Positions 16,226 through 25,331 of a stretch of DNA of 64,000 nt are shown here, in pieces. This DNA is from Merdibacter sp965119685. GTDB lineage: Bacteria > Bacillota_I > Bacilli_A > Erysipelotrichales > Erysipelotrichaceae. A program made the position numbers and the translations under genes. Position 1 is the stretch's first letter; every line of letters begins with the position of its first letter. The notes under the pieces were generated by a model that saw nothing but the letters and a program-made list of their open reading frames with translations, was not told where the DNA came from and searched no databases. The DNA is taken from NCBI GenBank assembly GCA_965119685.1, contig OZ221971.1:868001-932000 (forward strand), given 5' to 3'.

Positions 16226-16636
16226 CTATTGATTATGAATCTCTTTTAGATCCTCGATAGCGAGCGCGGGGTCCATCGTGTGAAATATCATATAATTGCG
16301 TTTCATTGTTTCCACGGGAGCCTGCTTATATATTTTTGCGCTGTCCTCGCTGCTGTAATAATGCCAATAGCGGTAGATGTAACCGATCCAGTATAAAATA
16401 TCTGCATCGTAGATTTCACCGTCCGCAGTCAAAGAATCGCCTGCGGCAGACGCAACTTCCTCAAGAAGATATTCTTCGCCCGCCCACTGCATCCGATTAT
16501 ACTTGGAGTCAAGCGCTTTTGCGGCAGCGGAGTTCATAAACGCCTTGATAAAAGCGGCGCTGTTGTATTTTTTTTCGGCAGATAATTCAAATAGCCTGCC
16601 CTGAATATCACATAGCTTTAGCTGTAATTCGTCCAT
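16226..16636 (-). CDS. Hypothetical 136-residue protein of a small accessory module
   Basis: The soluble, acidic protein starts at ATG 16636, which overlaps the TAA of an upstream truncated gene (TAATG). It has a distinctive aromatic core, RMQWAGEEYLLEE near residue 48 and WIGYIYRYWHYY near 83, and ends in DLKEIHNQ. I recall similar small proteins beside other unknown genes in mobile or toxin-antitoxin-like islands of Clostridia, but cannot name a family. The hip operon next door and the truncated partner support an accessory, possibly toxin-antitoxin, context. Function unknown. Confidence 0.6.
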   Translation of the reverse strand: MDELQLKLCDIQGRLFELSAEKKYNSAAFIKAFMNSAAAKALDSKYNRMQWAGEEYLLEEVASAAGDSLTADGEIYDADILYWIGYIYRYWHYYSSEDSAKIYKQAPVETMKRNYMIFHTMDPALAIEDLKEIHNQ

Positions 16637-16914
16637 TATTGCCCTTTGTTCTTTGCCTTGTCGAGTATCTCATCAAAGAACAAACCCTCACGGCGGTAAT
16701 TTCTGCAAATATCGTTGGCAAGAGAGATTCCTTTTGTTCGGTTTTCTTCGGCGGTACTCTTTATAAATAGTCTTTCAAGGCAAGAAAGATTGATTTCGGC
16801 TTCAATACGAATTGCATCGCAGCCCTTTTGAGAAACTGCCGCATACTGCTTGCCGAGCTGCAGCGCAGAAAGGCTGTGAATAAGCGCTATATCGGTGACA
16901 TTACCGATAAAAAA
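16636..16914 (-). pseudogene. 5'-truncated gene upstream of the 136-residue protein
   Basis: An open frame of 92 codons runs from 16914 to the TAA at 16638-16636. Its sequence (DAIRIEAEINLSCLERLF, REGLFDEILDKAKNKGQ) looks like genuine protein, but there is no start codon before the in-frame TAA at 16917. The TAATG overlap with the next gene shows that the two were once coupled. The 5' part was probably lost when the island's right end was rearranged (about 16915-17000). Confidence 0.6.
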
Positions 16915-17022
16915 TTATCAATCACAAAAACATGCGATCGTTATATTAACGTCAATGGATTTTGCTCAGATTACGGGGCTGTATCATAACACATAGGAAA
17001 TCAGACAGGCGTGGCACATCGG

Positions 17023-17586
17023 CTAAAACGGCGCTCCGTCGGCGATGAACCCCTTCACCATGCGCGCCAGCTCCTCTACCGGCACCTGCATCCCCTCTTT
17101 GAGCCACTGTTCCAAAATGGCGATACATCCGGAGCTGATAAAGGTGTAGAAGTAGTCCATCTCCTGTAAATTGCAGGAGGGGTTATGAAATTGATACGTG
17201 CGGATGCACGCCTGTTTGCCGATGGCAACTAAGCGATACAGGAAGTTTTTATCGCCGTTGGGACTGAGGGTGATGAGACACAGCTCCGCATTGTTTTGAA
17301 TGAGGGAAAAAACCTCGGTGATCATATCGATCAGATTGACGTTCTCATTCCCCTGCAGCAGGGGCGTCATCTTCATTTGAAACTCCTGTGTCATCTCTTC
17401 CTCGATCTGCTGCATGAGGTCATAGAGATCGCGGTAGTGGGTGTAGAAAGTGCCGCGGTTGATGCCGGCGCTTTGACAAAGCTCCCGCACGGTGATAGCG
17501 GGCAGCGGTTTTTCCTTTAACAGCTGGAGAAATGCGCTGCGGATTAACAGCTTGGTGATACGTACGCGGTTATCATGTTCTTTCAT
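17023..17586 (-). CDS. TetR/AcrR-family transcriptional regulator
   Basis: The start is ATG 17586, with AAGGAGG seven bases upstream, giving 187 residues; the longer frame has no ribosome site. Residues 10-57 form the TetR helix-turn-helix (ITVRELCQSAGINRGTFYTHYRDLYDL). The C-terminal ligand domain is of the type common in Bacillota regulators of export genes. It is divergent from an ABC ATPase-permease pair starting at 17979, its probable target. A GATGT...ACATC dyad overlaps the -35 box of that operon. Confidence 0.88.
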   Translation of the reverse strand: MKEHDNRVRITKLLIRSAFLQLLKEKPLPAITVRELCQSAGINRGTFYTHYRDLYDLMQQIEEEMTQEFQMKMTPLLQGNENVNLIDMITEVFSLIQNNAELCLITLSPNGDKNFLYRLVAIGKQACIRTYQFHNPSCNLQEMDYFYTFISSGCIAILEQWLKEGMQVPVEELARMVKGFIADGAPF

Positions 17587-17892
17587 ATCATTGCCTCCTT
17601 GTGTGACGGTGTGAGTGATGAAACGCCTGATCGCGCGTTTTCGCTTGTGTGTTTTGGCGTGTGATTTCTGCGGCGGGCGCTGATGCTTTTGTTTCCATCC
17701 GTTCAGGTGTCCGCATGCAGAGACATCCGCTCGCTTAGAATGAAAGATACAATAGGAGAAAGCGATCAATGGTGCAGCTGCGGCGTTGAAAAGAAAGGGC
17801 TTTTTGACTGCGCTTGGATGCAGCTGCTCTCTCACAAATCAACACTTTTTCAAATGGTGTTCAATTTCTGACAAAGCGCGCCGATGTGATGA

Positions 17893-17921
17893 TTGCAAAC
17901 ATCTCTTTCCCTTATTATAAT
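17893..17921 (+). promoter_or_regulatory. Promoter of the ABC operon
   Basis: TTGCAA (17893-17898) and TATAAT (17916-17921) are 17 bases apart. GATGT (17882) and ACATC (17899) flank the -35 and may be the TetR-family site. Confidence 0.7.
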
Positions 17922-17978
17922 ACAAGTAGAAGATAATAGACAACGTGTTGATTGTTTGAAAGCGACGAGGTGAAGCAG

Positions 17979-18683
17979 ATGAGTGCATACATTGAATTTC
18001 AGAATGTCAAAAAGGTATATCAGATGGGCGAGGTGTCGATCGAGGCGCTTGCCGGTGTCGATTTTGCCATCGACAAGGGAGAATTTGTCGTCATTGCGGG
18101 TGCGAGCGGCGCCGGCAAGAGCACGATTCTCAACATCTTGGGCGGTATGGACAGCGCGAGCAGCGGGACGATCATCGTCGATGGCAGCAGGGTGAGCGAT
18201 TATACGCCTAAGCAGCTGACGACCTATCGCCGCTATGACATCGGTTTTGTCTTTCAGTTTTACAATCTGGTACAGAATTTGACGGTTAAAGAAAACGTCG
18301 AGCTGGCGACGCAGATCTGCAAGCATCCCCTCGACATCGACGAGACGATCGCGGCGGTCGGTTTGGCTGACCGCTCCCGCAACTTTCCGGCACAGCTCTC
18401 CGGCGGTGAACAGCAGCGTGTGGCAATCGCCCGCGCTTTGGCGAAAAATCCTAAGCTGCTGCTGTGCGATGAACCCACCGGCGCGCTGGACTATCAGACA
18501 GGTAAGCAGATTTTGAAGCTGCTGCAGGATACGTGCCGGGAGCGGGGCGTCTGTGTCATCGTCATCACCCATAACCTCGCTTTGACGGCGATGGGCGACA
18601 AAGTCATCAAGGTGCGCAACGGGCGCATTGAGAGCATCGAGATCAACGAGCATCCTCTGCCGGTGGAAAGGATTGAGTATTGA
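17979..18683 (+). CDS. ABC transporter ATP-binding protein
   Basis: The 234-residue ATPase has Walker A GASGAGKST near 43, Q-loop FVFQFYN, signature LSGGEQQR near 141, Walker B LLLCDEPTGALD near 161, and VIVITHN with the switch His. The start is ATG 17979, five bases after GAGGTGA. TGATG couples it to the permease. It belongs to the LolD/MacB group that serves FtsX permeases. Confidence 0.92.
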   Translation: MSAYIEFQNVKKVYQMGEVSIEALAGVDFAIDKGEFVVIAGASGAGKSTILNILGGMDSASSGTIIVDGSRVSDYTPKQLTTYRRYDIGFVFQFYNLVQNLTVKENVELATQICKHPLDIDETIAAVGLADRSRNFPAQLSGGEQQRVAIARALAKNPKLLLCDEPTGALDYQTGKQILKLLQDTCRERGVCVIVITHNLALTAMGDKVIKVRNGRIESIEINEHPLPVERIEY

Positions 18684-21600
18684 TGCGGACGGCGCTGCTG
18701 AAAGACATCCTGCGGGAAATCCGCAAAAGTCTGGGACGTTTCCTCTCTATTTTGCTCATCGTGGCGCTGGGCGTCGCCTTCTTTGCCGGCGTGAAGGCGA
18801 GCGTTCCCGATATGAAATATACGGCGGACGCCTATTTTGACACCTACAACATGCAGGACATTCAGCTGATCTCAACGGTAGGATTTACCGATGAGGATGT
18901 GGAGGCGATTTCCGCAGTCGAAGGCGTCGAGGGCGTACACCCGACTTATACGATGGATGCGGTGACGACGAAGGACGCCAAGCAGATCACCTTAAAGGTG
19001 CTGGCGATGCCTTCGCTCAACCCTGATCGGGAAGACCCAAATTATATCAATCAGGTGCGCCTGATCGAAGGGCGCATGCCGCAAAAGAGCGGCGAATGTC
19101 TGGTGGAAGCCTCTCACTTGAAAGAAAGCGGCTTGACCATCGGCGATACGGTGACCTTAGAGACAGGTACGAGGGAAAGCATTGACGACTACCTCAAGCA
19201 GGACACCTTTACCATCGTCGGTACGATGTACACGCCGATCTACCTGTCTTATGAGAAAGGCAGCACGACGGTGGGAAGCGGTACGATCGATTGCTTTCTC
19301 ACCATTCTCGACGAGGACTTTGCGATTGATTACTACACCGAAATCGATGTGACCGTGAACGGCGCCAAAGCATACAACGCTTATGAGGACGCCTATTTCG
19401 ATGTGATCGACCCGGTGCGAAGCAAGCTGGAATCTGTCGGCGTAGAGCGCGCCGATCTGCGCTTGGAGGAAATCAAGGAAGAAGCGATGCGCAGCTATGA
19501 GGAAGGCGTTGCCGAGTACGAGCAGGGCGTGGAGGAGTTCAATGCCCAGATCGCTGCGGCGAGCAAGCAGCTCGACGATGCACAAAACCAGCTGATCATC
19601 TCCCAGGCGACGCTCAACTCCTCTCAGCTCTATGCGAGTCAGGAGATCGTAAACGGCGAAACCCAGCTGGCGATGCTGGAGGAAATGCTGGCACAGGCGA
19701 AGCAGCAGCAGATTTCCTTAAAGAATCAGCTGCAAACCCAGATTTCTTCCCTGCAAGCGCAGCTGGATGCGTTAAAGGAACAGCAGGAGGAATACGATGC
19801 GCTGATTGCGGAAAACGACCGGCGTATTGAAGAGCTGCAAGCGCAGTTAGCAACCGCCGGGGAACAAGAGCGCGAGGAGATCGAAAATGAGATCGCATGG
19901 CGCGAGCAGGCAAAGGAAAACGCCGAGCTTACCAAAGAGTATCTGACCCCGACATTGGAGTCGCTCAACAGCCAGCTCGTTGCCTTAAACAGCCAGTTGA
20001 ATCAAAGCGACGTCTATATCGCCCAGCTGGAGGCAATGCTGGAGGAACAGCGATCGCAGCTGGCACAGGCGCAGGCGGATGCGCAGGTGCAGATGGAGGA
20101 GGGACAGCAGCAGATCGATGAGGGCTGGCAAGAGCTGGCGGCGGGAAGAGCTGAGCTTGCGCGCCAGCAGGCGCTTGGAGAAAGTGAGTTACAGTTAGCC
20201 AAAGAGCGCTTGGACAAAGCAAAGGAACAGATCGATGCGATCGGCGATCCGCAATGGTATGTGCTCGACCGTGAATCTCAATATGCCTATATGGACTATG
20301 GCAGCGTGGCGGACCGCATGGAGGGTATCGCCAAGGTATTCCCGGTTTTCTTCTTTCTGGTAGCTGCGCTCGTCTGTCTGACGACGATGACCCGCATGGT
20401 CGATGAACAACGCGGCAACATCGGTACGATGAAGGCGCTTGGCTATGGCAAAGGCGCAATCGCGCTGAAATATTTGATGTATGCGTTTATCGCCGGCGTG
20501 GTCGGCTCCGTGCTGGGATGTGCGTTAGGCATGTGGATTTTCCCGACGGTCATCTTCAACGCATGGAATTTGATGTATAATCTGCCGCAGCTGCAATTTG
20601 TCTTTCAGCCGCAGCTGATGTTTACGGCCAGCGCGTTAGTGATCGGTGTAACGATGTTAGCGGCGTTTGCGGCTGTCTATCAGGAGCTGCGCGAGGTGCC
20701 TAGCCAGCTGATGCGTCCCAAGGCGCCCAAGCTGGGCAAGAAGATTTTGCTGGAGCGCTTCCCGCTGATCTGGTCGCACTTCTCCTTTACGTGGAAGGTG
20801 ACGGCGCGCAACATCTTCCGCTATAAGAAACGCTTTCTCATGACGGTGATCGGTATCGCCGGTTGCAGTGCGCTGTTGATTGCGGGCTTTGGCATTCAAG
20901 ACAGCATCTCCGATATCGTCAGCAAACAATACGAAGAGATTCTTAACTACGATCTGATGATCAGCATGAAAGAAGATGCGACGATGCTGGAAAAGGACGA
21001 TTTTTTACAGCAGCTGAAGAAAGATGATCGTTTCAGCGAGGTCATCGGCGTGGAACAGCTGGCCGTCACGGCAAACAATGAGGGCGAGGACAGCTCGGTG
21101 ACGGTCATCGTGCCAAATGATGTCAACGCGTTCGCCGATTTCACCACCCTGCGTCATCGCGGCAGTGACGAGACGATCGCTTTCAACAACGACGGCGCGC
21201 TGATCAGCGAAAAGCTGGCGATGAACTTCGGCATCGGTGCCGGGGATACGATCACGATTACGGATGGCGAGGGCGTACAGCGGGACATCAAGATCGCGGA
21301 CGTCGTGGAAAACTATGTCGGCCATTATCTCTATATGAGCCCCGCTTATTTTAAAGAAGTGTTCCAAGAGCGGCAAAGCGACACGGCGCTGTTAGCAAAA
21401 ACCGTTTCTGCTGATGCGGATTTCGAGAGTGCGCTGGGCGAGGAGCTGATGGAGGAGGAGATCGTTACCTCCGCTTCCTTCTATTCCGGTTTGGCTGCCA
21501 CCTTCGAGGATACGATCGCCTCTTTGAGCTTCATCGTCGTCGTGTTGGTCGTGTGCGCGGGTCTGCTCGCTTTCGTCGTACTCTACAACCTCACCAACGT

Positions 21601-21925
21601 CAATATCTCCGAGCGCATCCGCGAGATAGCGACAATTAAGGTGCTGGGCTTCTATGACAATGAGGTCAGTTCCTACGTATTTCGTGAAACGATCTTTTTA
21701 ACCATCATCGGCGCTTTGGCGGGATTGGTGCTGGGCATCGGCCTGCATCAGGTCATCATGAGCTTGGCCGAGATGGAAAGCGTCATGTTCGGGCGCAATA
21801 TCGATGCATTCTCCTATGTGATCTCCTTTGTGATCACGATGGTGTTTGCGATGATCGTCAACCTTGTCATGTACCGCAAGCTCAAACGGGTACAGATGGT
21901 GGAATCGCTGAAATCAGTGGAATAA
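18683..21925 (+). CDS. Large FtsX-type ABC permease with a long coiled coil
   Basis: The product is 1080 residues from ATG 18683. After a first membrane helix (about 18-38) and an outer domain comes a coiled coil of about 270 residues (roughly 265-530), rich in Gln and Glu heptads. Three FtsX helices follow (about 550-680), then a fourth helix (about 715-735), another outer domain, and a final FtsX block (about 955-1070). The coiled coil resembles the periplasmic hairpin of MacB-like or FtsX-associated mechanotransmission systems, but is longer. It could reach the cell wall and drive wall hydrolases or peptide extrusion; this is an inference. Confidence 0.88.
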   Translation: MRTALLKDILREIRKSLGRFLSILLIVALGVAFFAGVKASVPDMKYTADAYFDTYNMQDIQLISTVGFTDEDVEAISAVEGVEGVHPTYTMDAVTTKDAKQITLKVLAMPSLNPDREDPNYINQVRLIEGRMPQKSGECLVEASHLKESGLTIGDTVTLETGTRESIDDYLKQDTFTIVGTMYTPIYLSYEKGSTTVGSGTIDCFLTILDEDFAIDYYTEIDVTVNGAKAYNAYEDAYFDVIDPVRSKLESVGVERADLRLEEIKEEAMRSYEEGVAEYEQGVEEFNAQIAAASKQLDDAQNQLIISQATLNSSQLYASQEIVNGETQLAMLEEMLAQAKQQQISLKNQLQTQISSLQAQLDALKEQQEEYDALIAENDRRIEELQAQLATAGEQEREEIENEIAWREQAKENAELTKEYLTPTLESLNSQLVALNSQLNQSDVYIAQLEAMLEEQRSQLAQAQADAQVQMEEGQQQIDEGWQELAAGRAELARQQALGESELQLAKERLDKAKEQIDAIGDPQWYVLDRESQYAYMDYGSVADRMEGIAKVFPVFFFLVAALVCLTTMTRMVDEQRGNIGTMKALGYGKGAIALKYLMYAFIAGVVGSVLGCALGMWIFPTVIFNAWNLMYNLPQLQFVFQPQLMFTASALVIGVTMLAAFAAVYQELREVPSQLMRPKAPKLGKKILLERFPLIWSHFSFTWKVTARNIFRYKKRFLMTVIGIAGCSALLIAGFGIQDSISDIVSKQYEEILNYDLMISMKEDATMLEKDDFLQQLKKDDRFSEVIGVEQLAVTANNEGEDSSVTVIVPNDVNAFADFTTLRHRGSDETIAFNNDGALISEKLAMNFGIGAGDTITITDGEGVQRDIKIADVVENYVGHYLYMSPAYFKEVFQERQSDTALLAKTVSADADFESALGEELMEEEIVTSASFYSGLAATFEDTIASLSFIVVVLVVCAGLLAFVVLYNLTNVNISERIREIATIKVLGFYDNEVSSYVFRETIFLTIIGALAGLVLGIGLHQVIMSLAEMESVMFGRNIDAFSYVISFVITMVFAMIVNLVMYRKLKRVQMVESLKSVE

Positions 21926-21934
21926 ATAAGAGTG

Positions 21935-21966
21935 AAAAAACTTTCAATGAAAATTGGAAGTTTTTT
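21935..21966 (+). terminator. Terminator of the ABC operon
   Basis: AAAAAACTT and AAGTTTTTT arms enclose CAAT/ATTG; the hairpin ends in six T. Confidence 0.85.
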
Positions 21967-21967
21967 C

Positions 21968-21996
21968 TTGAGGCGTTCCCCCTTTTCGCTTATAAT
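21968..21996 (+). promoter_or_regulatory. Promoter of asnA
   Basis: TTGAGG (21968-21973) and TATAAT (21991-21996) with a 17-base spacer begin two bases after the preceding terminator. Confidence 0.7.
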
Positions 21997-22031
21997 AAAA
22001 CCATGTTTGAATCAAAGGGGGCATGCACGGT

Positions 22032-23045
22032 ATGAAAGATGGAAAACTGATTTTACCGCAGCATTATGAAAATAGGCTCGACTATGTGGCGACGGAGATT
22101 GCGATCAAGCAGGTGAAAGATCTCTTTGAGCGCCGCCTGGCATATCATTTGAATCTGATGCGCGTATCCGCACCGCTGTTTGTGCGCAAGGACAGCGGGC
22201 TGAACGATAATCTTAACGGGGTGGAGCGTCCGGTAACCTTCGACATTCGCGACATCGAGGGGGATGTGGAAATCGTGCATTCGCTCGCCAAATGGAAACG
22301 CATGGCGCTCAAGCGTTATGGCTTTGAGGTAAACAAAGGCATCTATACCGATATGAACGCCATCCGCCGCGATGAGGAAGTGGACAATCTGCACTCCGTT
22401 TACGTCGATCAATGGGACTGGGAGAAAATCATCAGTGCCGATCAGCGGACCCTTTCCCATCTGCAAGAGACGGTAAAGAAGATTCTGCGGGCTTTGGTGG
22501 AGACGCAGCAGCAGCTTTGCGGCGTGTTTGAAAACTTAGAGCCGTTTATCCACGAAGAGGTGGCATTCATTACCTCTCAGCAGCTGGAGGATCAATATCC
22601 GCTGCTGACGCCGAAGGAACGTGAGTATGAGTTTACCAAGGCGCATGGCACGGCCTGCATCATGCAGATCGGCGATCGTCTTAAAAGCGGTGTTCCTCAT
22701 GATGGGCGGGCGCCGGATTATGACGACTGGGCGCTGAACTGCGATATTTTGATCTATTATCCGATCATCGATCAGGCGGTGGAAATCTCCAGCATGGGGA
22801 TTCGCGTCGATTCGATGTCGCTGCTTTCCCAGCTGGAAAAAAGCGGCTGTATGGACCGTGTGGCGCTGCCCTTTCACAAGGCGCTGTTGGCGGGTGAGCT
22901 GCCGCTGACGATGGGAGGCGGCATCGGACAGTCGCGCATCTGTCTGTTACTGCTCAACAAGGCGCATATCGGCGAGGTGCAGGCTGGGGCATGGCCGACG
23001 CCGATGATTGAAAAGTGCCGTAAGCACAACATCATTTTACTGTAA
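22032..23045 (+). CDS. asnA: Aspartate-ammonia ligase (asparagine synthetase A)
   Basis: The 337-residue enzyme makes asparagine from aspartate, ammonia and ATP. It matches AsnA throughout: VSAPLFVRKDSGLNDNLNG near 48, VHSLAKWKR near 84, YTDMNAIRRDEE near 105, the VDQWDWEK motif near 125, and GGGIGQSRICLLLL near 295 (class II synthetase motif 3). The length is the family norm. ATG 22032 is ten bases after GGGGG; the ATG at 22023 touches it. It stands alone behind its own promoter. Confidence 0.96.
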   Translation: MKDGKLILPQHYENRLDYVATEIAIKQVKDLFERRLAYHLNLMRVSAPLFVRKDSGLNDNLNGVERPVTFDIRDIEGDVEIVHSLAKWKRMALKRYGFEVNKGIYTDMNAIRRDEEVDNLHSVYVDQWDWEKIISADQRTLSHLQETVKKILRALVETQQQLCGVFENLEPFIHEEVAFITSQQLEDQYPLLTPKEREYEFTKAHGTACIMQIGDRLKSGVPHDGRAPDYDDWALNCDILIYYPIIDQAVEISSMGIRVDSMSLLSQLEKSGCMDRVALPFHKALLAGELPLTMGGGIGQSRICLLLLNKAHIGEVQAGAWPTPMIEKCRKHNIILL

Positions 23046-23392
23046 GCGGCAAAGAGTCTTTTCCATGGGCGGCGAACCTCCTCACGGGATGCTTGCAATG
23101 AGGGGGAACGCTTCTATGGCGGAGACTTTTTTCGTTGATGAGGGAGATCGTGCTGTTCCACAAGAGTTGGGCGTATCGCGGACAGGCAATAGGGAAACAT
23201 CATCGTCATTTCATCGCAAGGGGTGCCGGATTGTCATCAAAACAAGGCGGTATGTGTGGAAAACAAATATAGCCAAAGCATAAGCGTGCAGACGTATCCT
23301 CCACTTTCTATGAGTTTGCCGCAAAAATGAGCAGAAATGAAAAAAGGGTGGCAATTCTCTTGAAAATGGGATATAATAAGAGCGCTCTGAGT
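23046..23392. other. Intergenic region before tRNA-Arg
   Basis: No supported gene; frames here have no ribosome site. A TATAAT box at 23372-23377 with TGGCAA 17 bases upstream fits a tRNA promoter. Confidence 0.4.
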
Positions 23393-23469
23393 GTGCCCGT
23401 AGCTCAATTGGATAGAGTGTCAGATTCCGATTCTGGAGGTTGCAGGTTCGATCCCTGTCGGGCGCGCCA
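23393..23469 (+). tRNA. tRNA-Arg(CCG)
   Basis: A cloverleaf of 77 bases: acceptor GTGCCCG/CGGGCGC, D arm GCTC/GAGT, anticodon stem TCAGA/TCTGG with loop TTCCGAT (anticodon CCG), T arm GCAGG-TTCGATC-CCTGT, discriminator G and encoded CCA. It reads the CGG arginine codon. Confidence 0.93.
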
Positions 23470-23495
23470 TTTTTTTTATTTTAGGAGAAGCGCGT

Positions 23496-23978
23496 ATGAG
23501 AAGAGTGGATCGTCAGATCACAGACAGCGCGCAGCTGTTTGCCGTCATGGAGGGCTGTGCGTATGTGATCGTGGCAATGAATGATGAAACGGCAGGCGTC
23601 CCTTACATGGTTACGCTCAATTTCGGTATGGAAGTGAAGGGAGACGCCGTCTTTTTGTATATGCACAGCGCCATGGAAGGAAAAAAGACGGAGCTGCTGC
23701 GTCAGGATGGCCGTGTGCGCTTTTTCATGGTGCAGGAGCACGGAACCGTTTATGATGCGCATAAGCGTTCCTGTACGATGAATTATGAAAGTGTCAGCGG
23801 AATCGGAGAGATGCGGGAAGTGTGTGATACTGCGCAGAAAAAGCATGCGCTGGATGTGCTGATGCGCCATTACTACCCAAAGGATATGCCGCCTTATGAC
23901 GAAAGGGTCATTGCGATGACCAAGGTGTACTGCCTGCATGTGGAAGCGCTGTGGGGCAAGAAACGGGAGAAACGCTGA
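23496..23978 (+). CDS. Pyridoxamine 5'-phosphate oxidase-fold flavoprotein (NimA-like)
   Basis: The 160-residue protein matches the split-barrel FMN-binding family that includes 5-nitroimidazole reductases (Nim). It starts with RRVDRQI, has GVPYMVTLNFG near 35, an FLYMHSAMEGKK patch near 53 for FMN phosphate, and a C-terminal EALWGKKR. AGGAG lies nine bases before the ATG. It is coupled by TGATG to a HAD phosphatase. The substrate is unknown; nitroimidazole resistance should not be assumed. Confidence 0.85.
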   Translation: MRRVDRQITDSAQLFAVMEGCAYVIVAMNDETAGVPYMVTLNFGMEVKGDAVFLYMHSAMEGKKTELLRQDGRVRFFMVQEHGTVYDAHKRSCTMNYESVSGIGEMREVCDTAQKKHALDVLMRHYYPKDMPPYDERVIAMTKVYCLHVEALWGKKREKR

Positions 23979-24616
23979 TGCAGGGCTATCTGTTTGATCT
24001 GGACGGCACGCTGATTCAGTCGATGCACGTCTGGGAGGATGCGGTGCTGCATCTGTTTGAGCGGCTGCATCTGACGATGGATATCGAAGAAGCGCGCGAT
24101 GTGTTTTCCGCGATGAAGTTCAGCGAGGTGCTGGAGGCGATCATTCAGCGTTTTCAGCTGGATATGGATGTTGCCACACTGCATTCGCTGGTGATTCAGG
24201 ATGTACGTGAGCAATATGCCTATCACGTAGCGCCGGTTCCCGGAGCGATCGAGTTTGTCAAACGCTGCCGGGCGTTGGGAAAGCGCATGTGTGTCGTCAC
24301 CGCGAACGATACGCCGTTGACAAAGCTTGTGCTGAAACGCTTGGGCATTTTACAGGATATGGCGTTTATCCTCTCAAGCGAGGAGAGCGGTCTCAGCAAG
24401 CGGTCGCCGCAGATGGTGCTGGAGGCAGCGAAACGCTTACAGCTTGCGCCCAAGGAATGTGTCATGCTGGAGGATTCGCTGTATTCGATGCGCTCTGCCA
24501 AACAGGCGGGCTGCTATGTGATTGCGCTGGCCTCCAAGGATGCGTCGGATTATACGCAGATCTGTGAGACTGCCGACGAAGTGCATGAGGATTTGCGCTG
24601 TGTGTCGGTGCGCTGA
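23978..24616 (+). CDS. HAD-superfamily hydrolase, beta-phosphoglucomutase/phosphatase type
   Basis: The 212-residue protein has motif I FDLDGTLIQ (nucleophile Asp 7 and Asp 9), motif II VTAND near 107, the Lys in SKRSPQMVL near 140, and motif III VMLEDSLYSMRSAKQAG near 163. The cap is the small helical type of phosphoglycolate phosphatase/PGM-like enzymes. The ATG at 23978 overlaps the TGA of the flavoprotein gene. It is likely a sugar or nucleotide phosphatase; the substrate is not predictable. Confidence 0.9.
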   Translation: MQGYLFDLDGTLIQSMHVWEDAVLHLFERLHLTMDIEEARDVFSAMKFSEVLEAIIQRFQLDMDVATLHSLVIQDVREQYAYHVAPVPGAIEFVKRCRALGKRMCVVTANDTPLTKLVLKRLGILQDMAFILSSEESGLSKRSPQMVLEAAKRLQLAPKECVMLEDSLYSMRSAKQAGCYVIALASKDASDYTQICETADEVHEDLRCVSVR

Positions 24617-24804
24617 ACAAAGCAAGCGATCGTATAGACGCTGATAGCAGTGAGCCGCAAAGGAAAGAATATGCGGACGTTTGCATAAGAGCACATGCGC
24701 GGCGGGCGCAGTGGAAACCATCGATGATTCTTTGACGCAAAAGCAACGGCGGCGATGCCGCTTGCATACAAGCGCGGACGTGTTGGCGCAGGATTCGCAA
24801 AAAA

Positions 24805-25007
24805 AGGGCTGTAATGAAAAGAAAAAGGAATAGTACCATGCAAGAAAGAGTGAGCGTTGATGCCGGCTGACGCTGGGTTACACTCTTTTTTTCTGCTTGT
24901 TTTCGCCATTTTTGGCAGCAAATTTTCGCAAACAGAAAAAAATGTATCTGTTCCTCTCGTATGAGGATGCGATACATTTTTTTGGACGCTGTATTCGTTG
25001 CAGCCCC
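24805..25007 (+). repeat. TIR-bounded structured repeat, copy A (203 bp, diverged)
   Basis: The ends are AGGGCTGTAATGAA and TTCGTTGCAGCCCC, diverged forms of the 14-bp inverted ends of copies B and C. Inside are two hairpins: AAAGAGTG/CACTCTTT followed by a T-run (about 24843-24894), and AAAAAATGTATC/GATACATTTTTT with an inner CCTC/GAGG (about 24934-24983). Orientation matches copy C and opposes copy B. It lies between the ends of the HAD gene and the leftward amidase gene. Confidence 0.75.
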
Positions 25008-25331
25008 TTCATCTGTGGGAGAAGCCACTCATAGCAATGGCTTTTCCCATAGGATAACCGAAGATTGAAAACCGGAGATCCAGTGGATACCAAAAAAAGA
25101 TGGGGAATGTGATCGGTATTGTAGGGATTGCTGGTTTTTTTTCTGTCGGAAAAATAGAAAATGCTGTTTCAAAGCGGCAGCAAAGCATCTCTTCCTCTTG
25201 ATTTTAACATCATCCGGCTTTTCCTTTTGCCCTTTTGGAAAAGAAGCAAAGATGATGAAAAAGGCAAGTATGCGAAGAGAAGGCACTGCTTTTCTCTGCG
25301 CGTCCACAGGATGTAAGCCAAATAAAGAAAA
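25008..25331. other. Intergenic stretch with hairpins after repeat copy A
   Basis: GGGAGAAGCCA (25017) pairs with TGGCTTTTCCC (25040). Further on CCAG-N3-ATACC (25079) may pair with GGTAT...CTGG (25115-25133), followed by eight T. Both could end transcription toward either side. No supported gene. Confidence 0.4.

Noticed and set aside
16971..16990. ACGGGGCTGTATCATAAC as a possible fourth copy of the TIR repeat
   Set aside because: Only the first nine bases of the end match and no partner end or hairpins follow; probably chance, or a very small relic.
24462..25093. Leftward frames across repeat copy A
   Set aside because: They are not preserved in copies B and C and cross the hairpins, so the repeat is non-coding.
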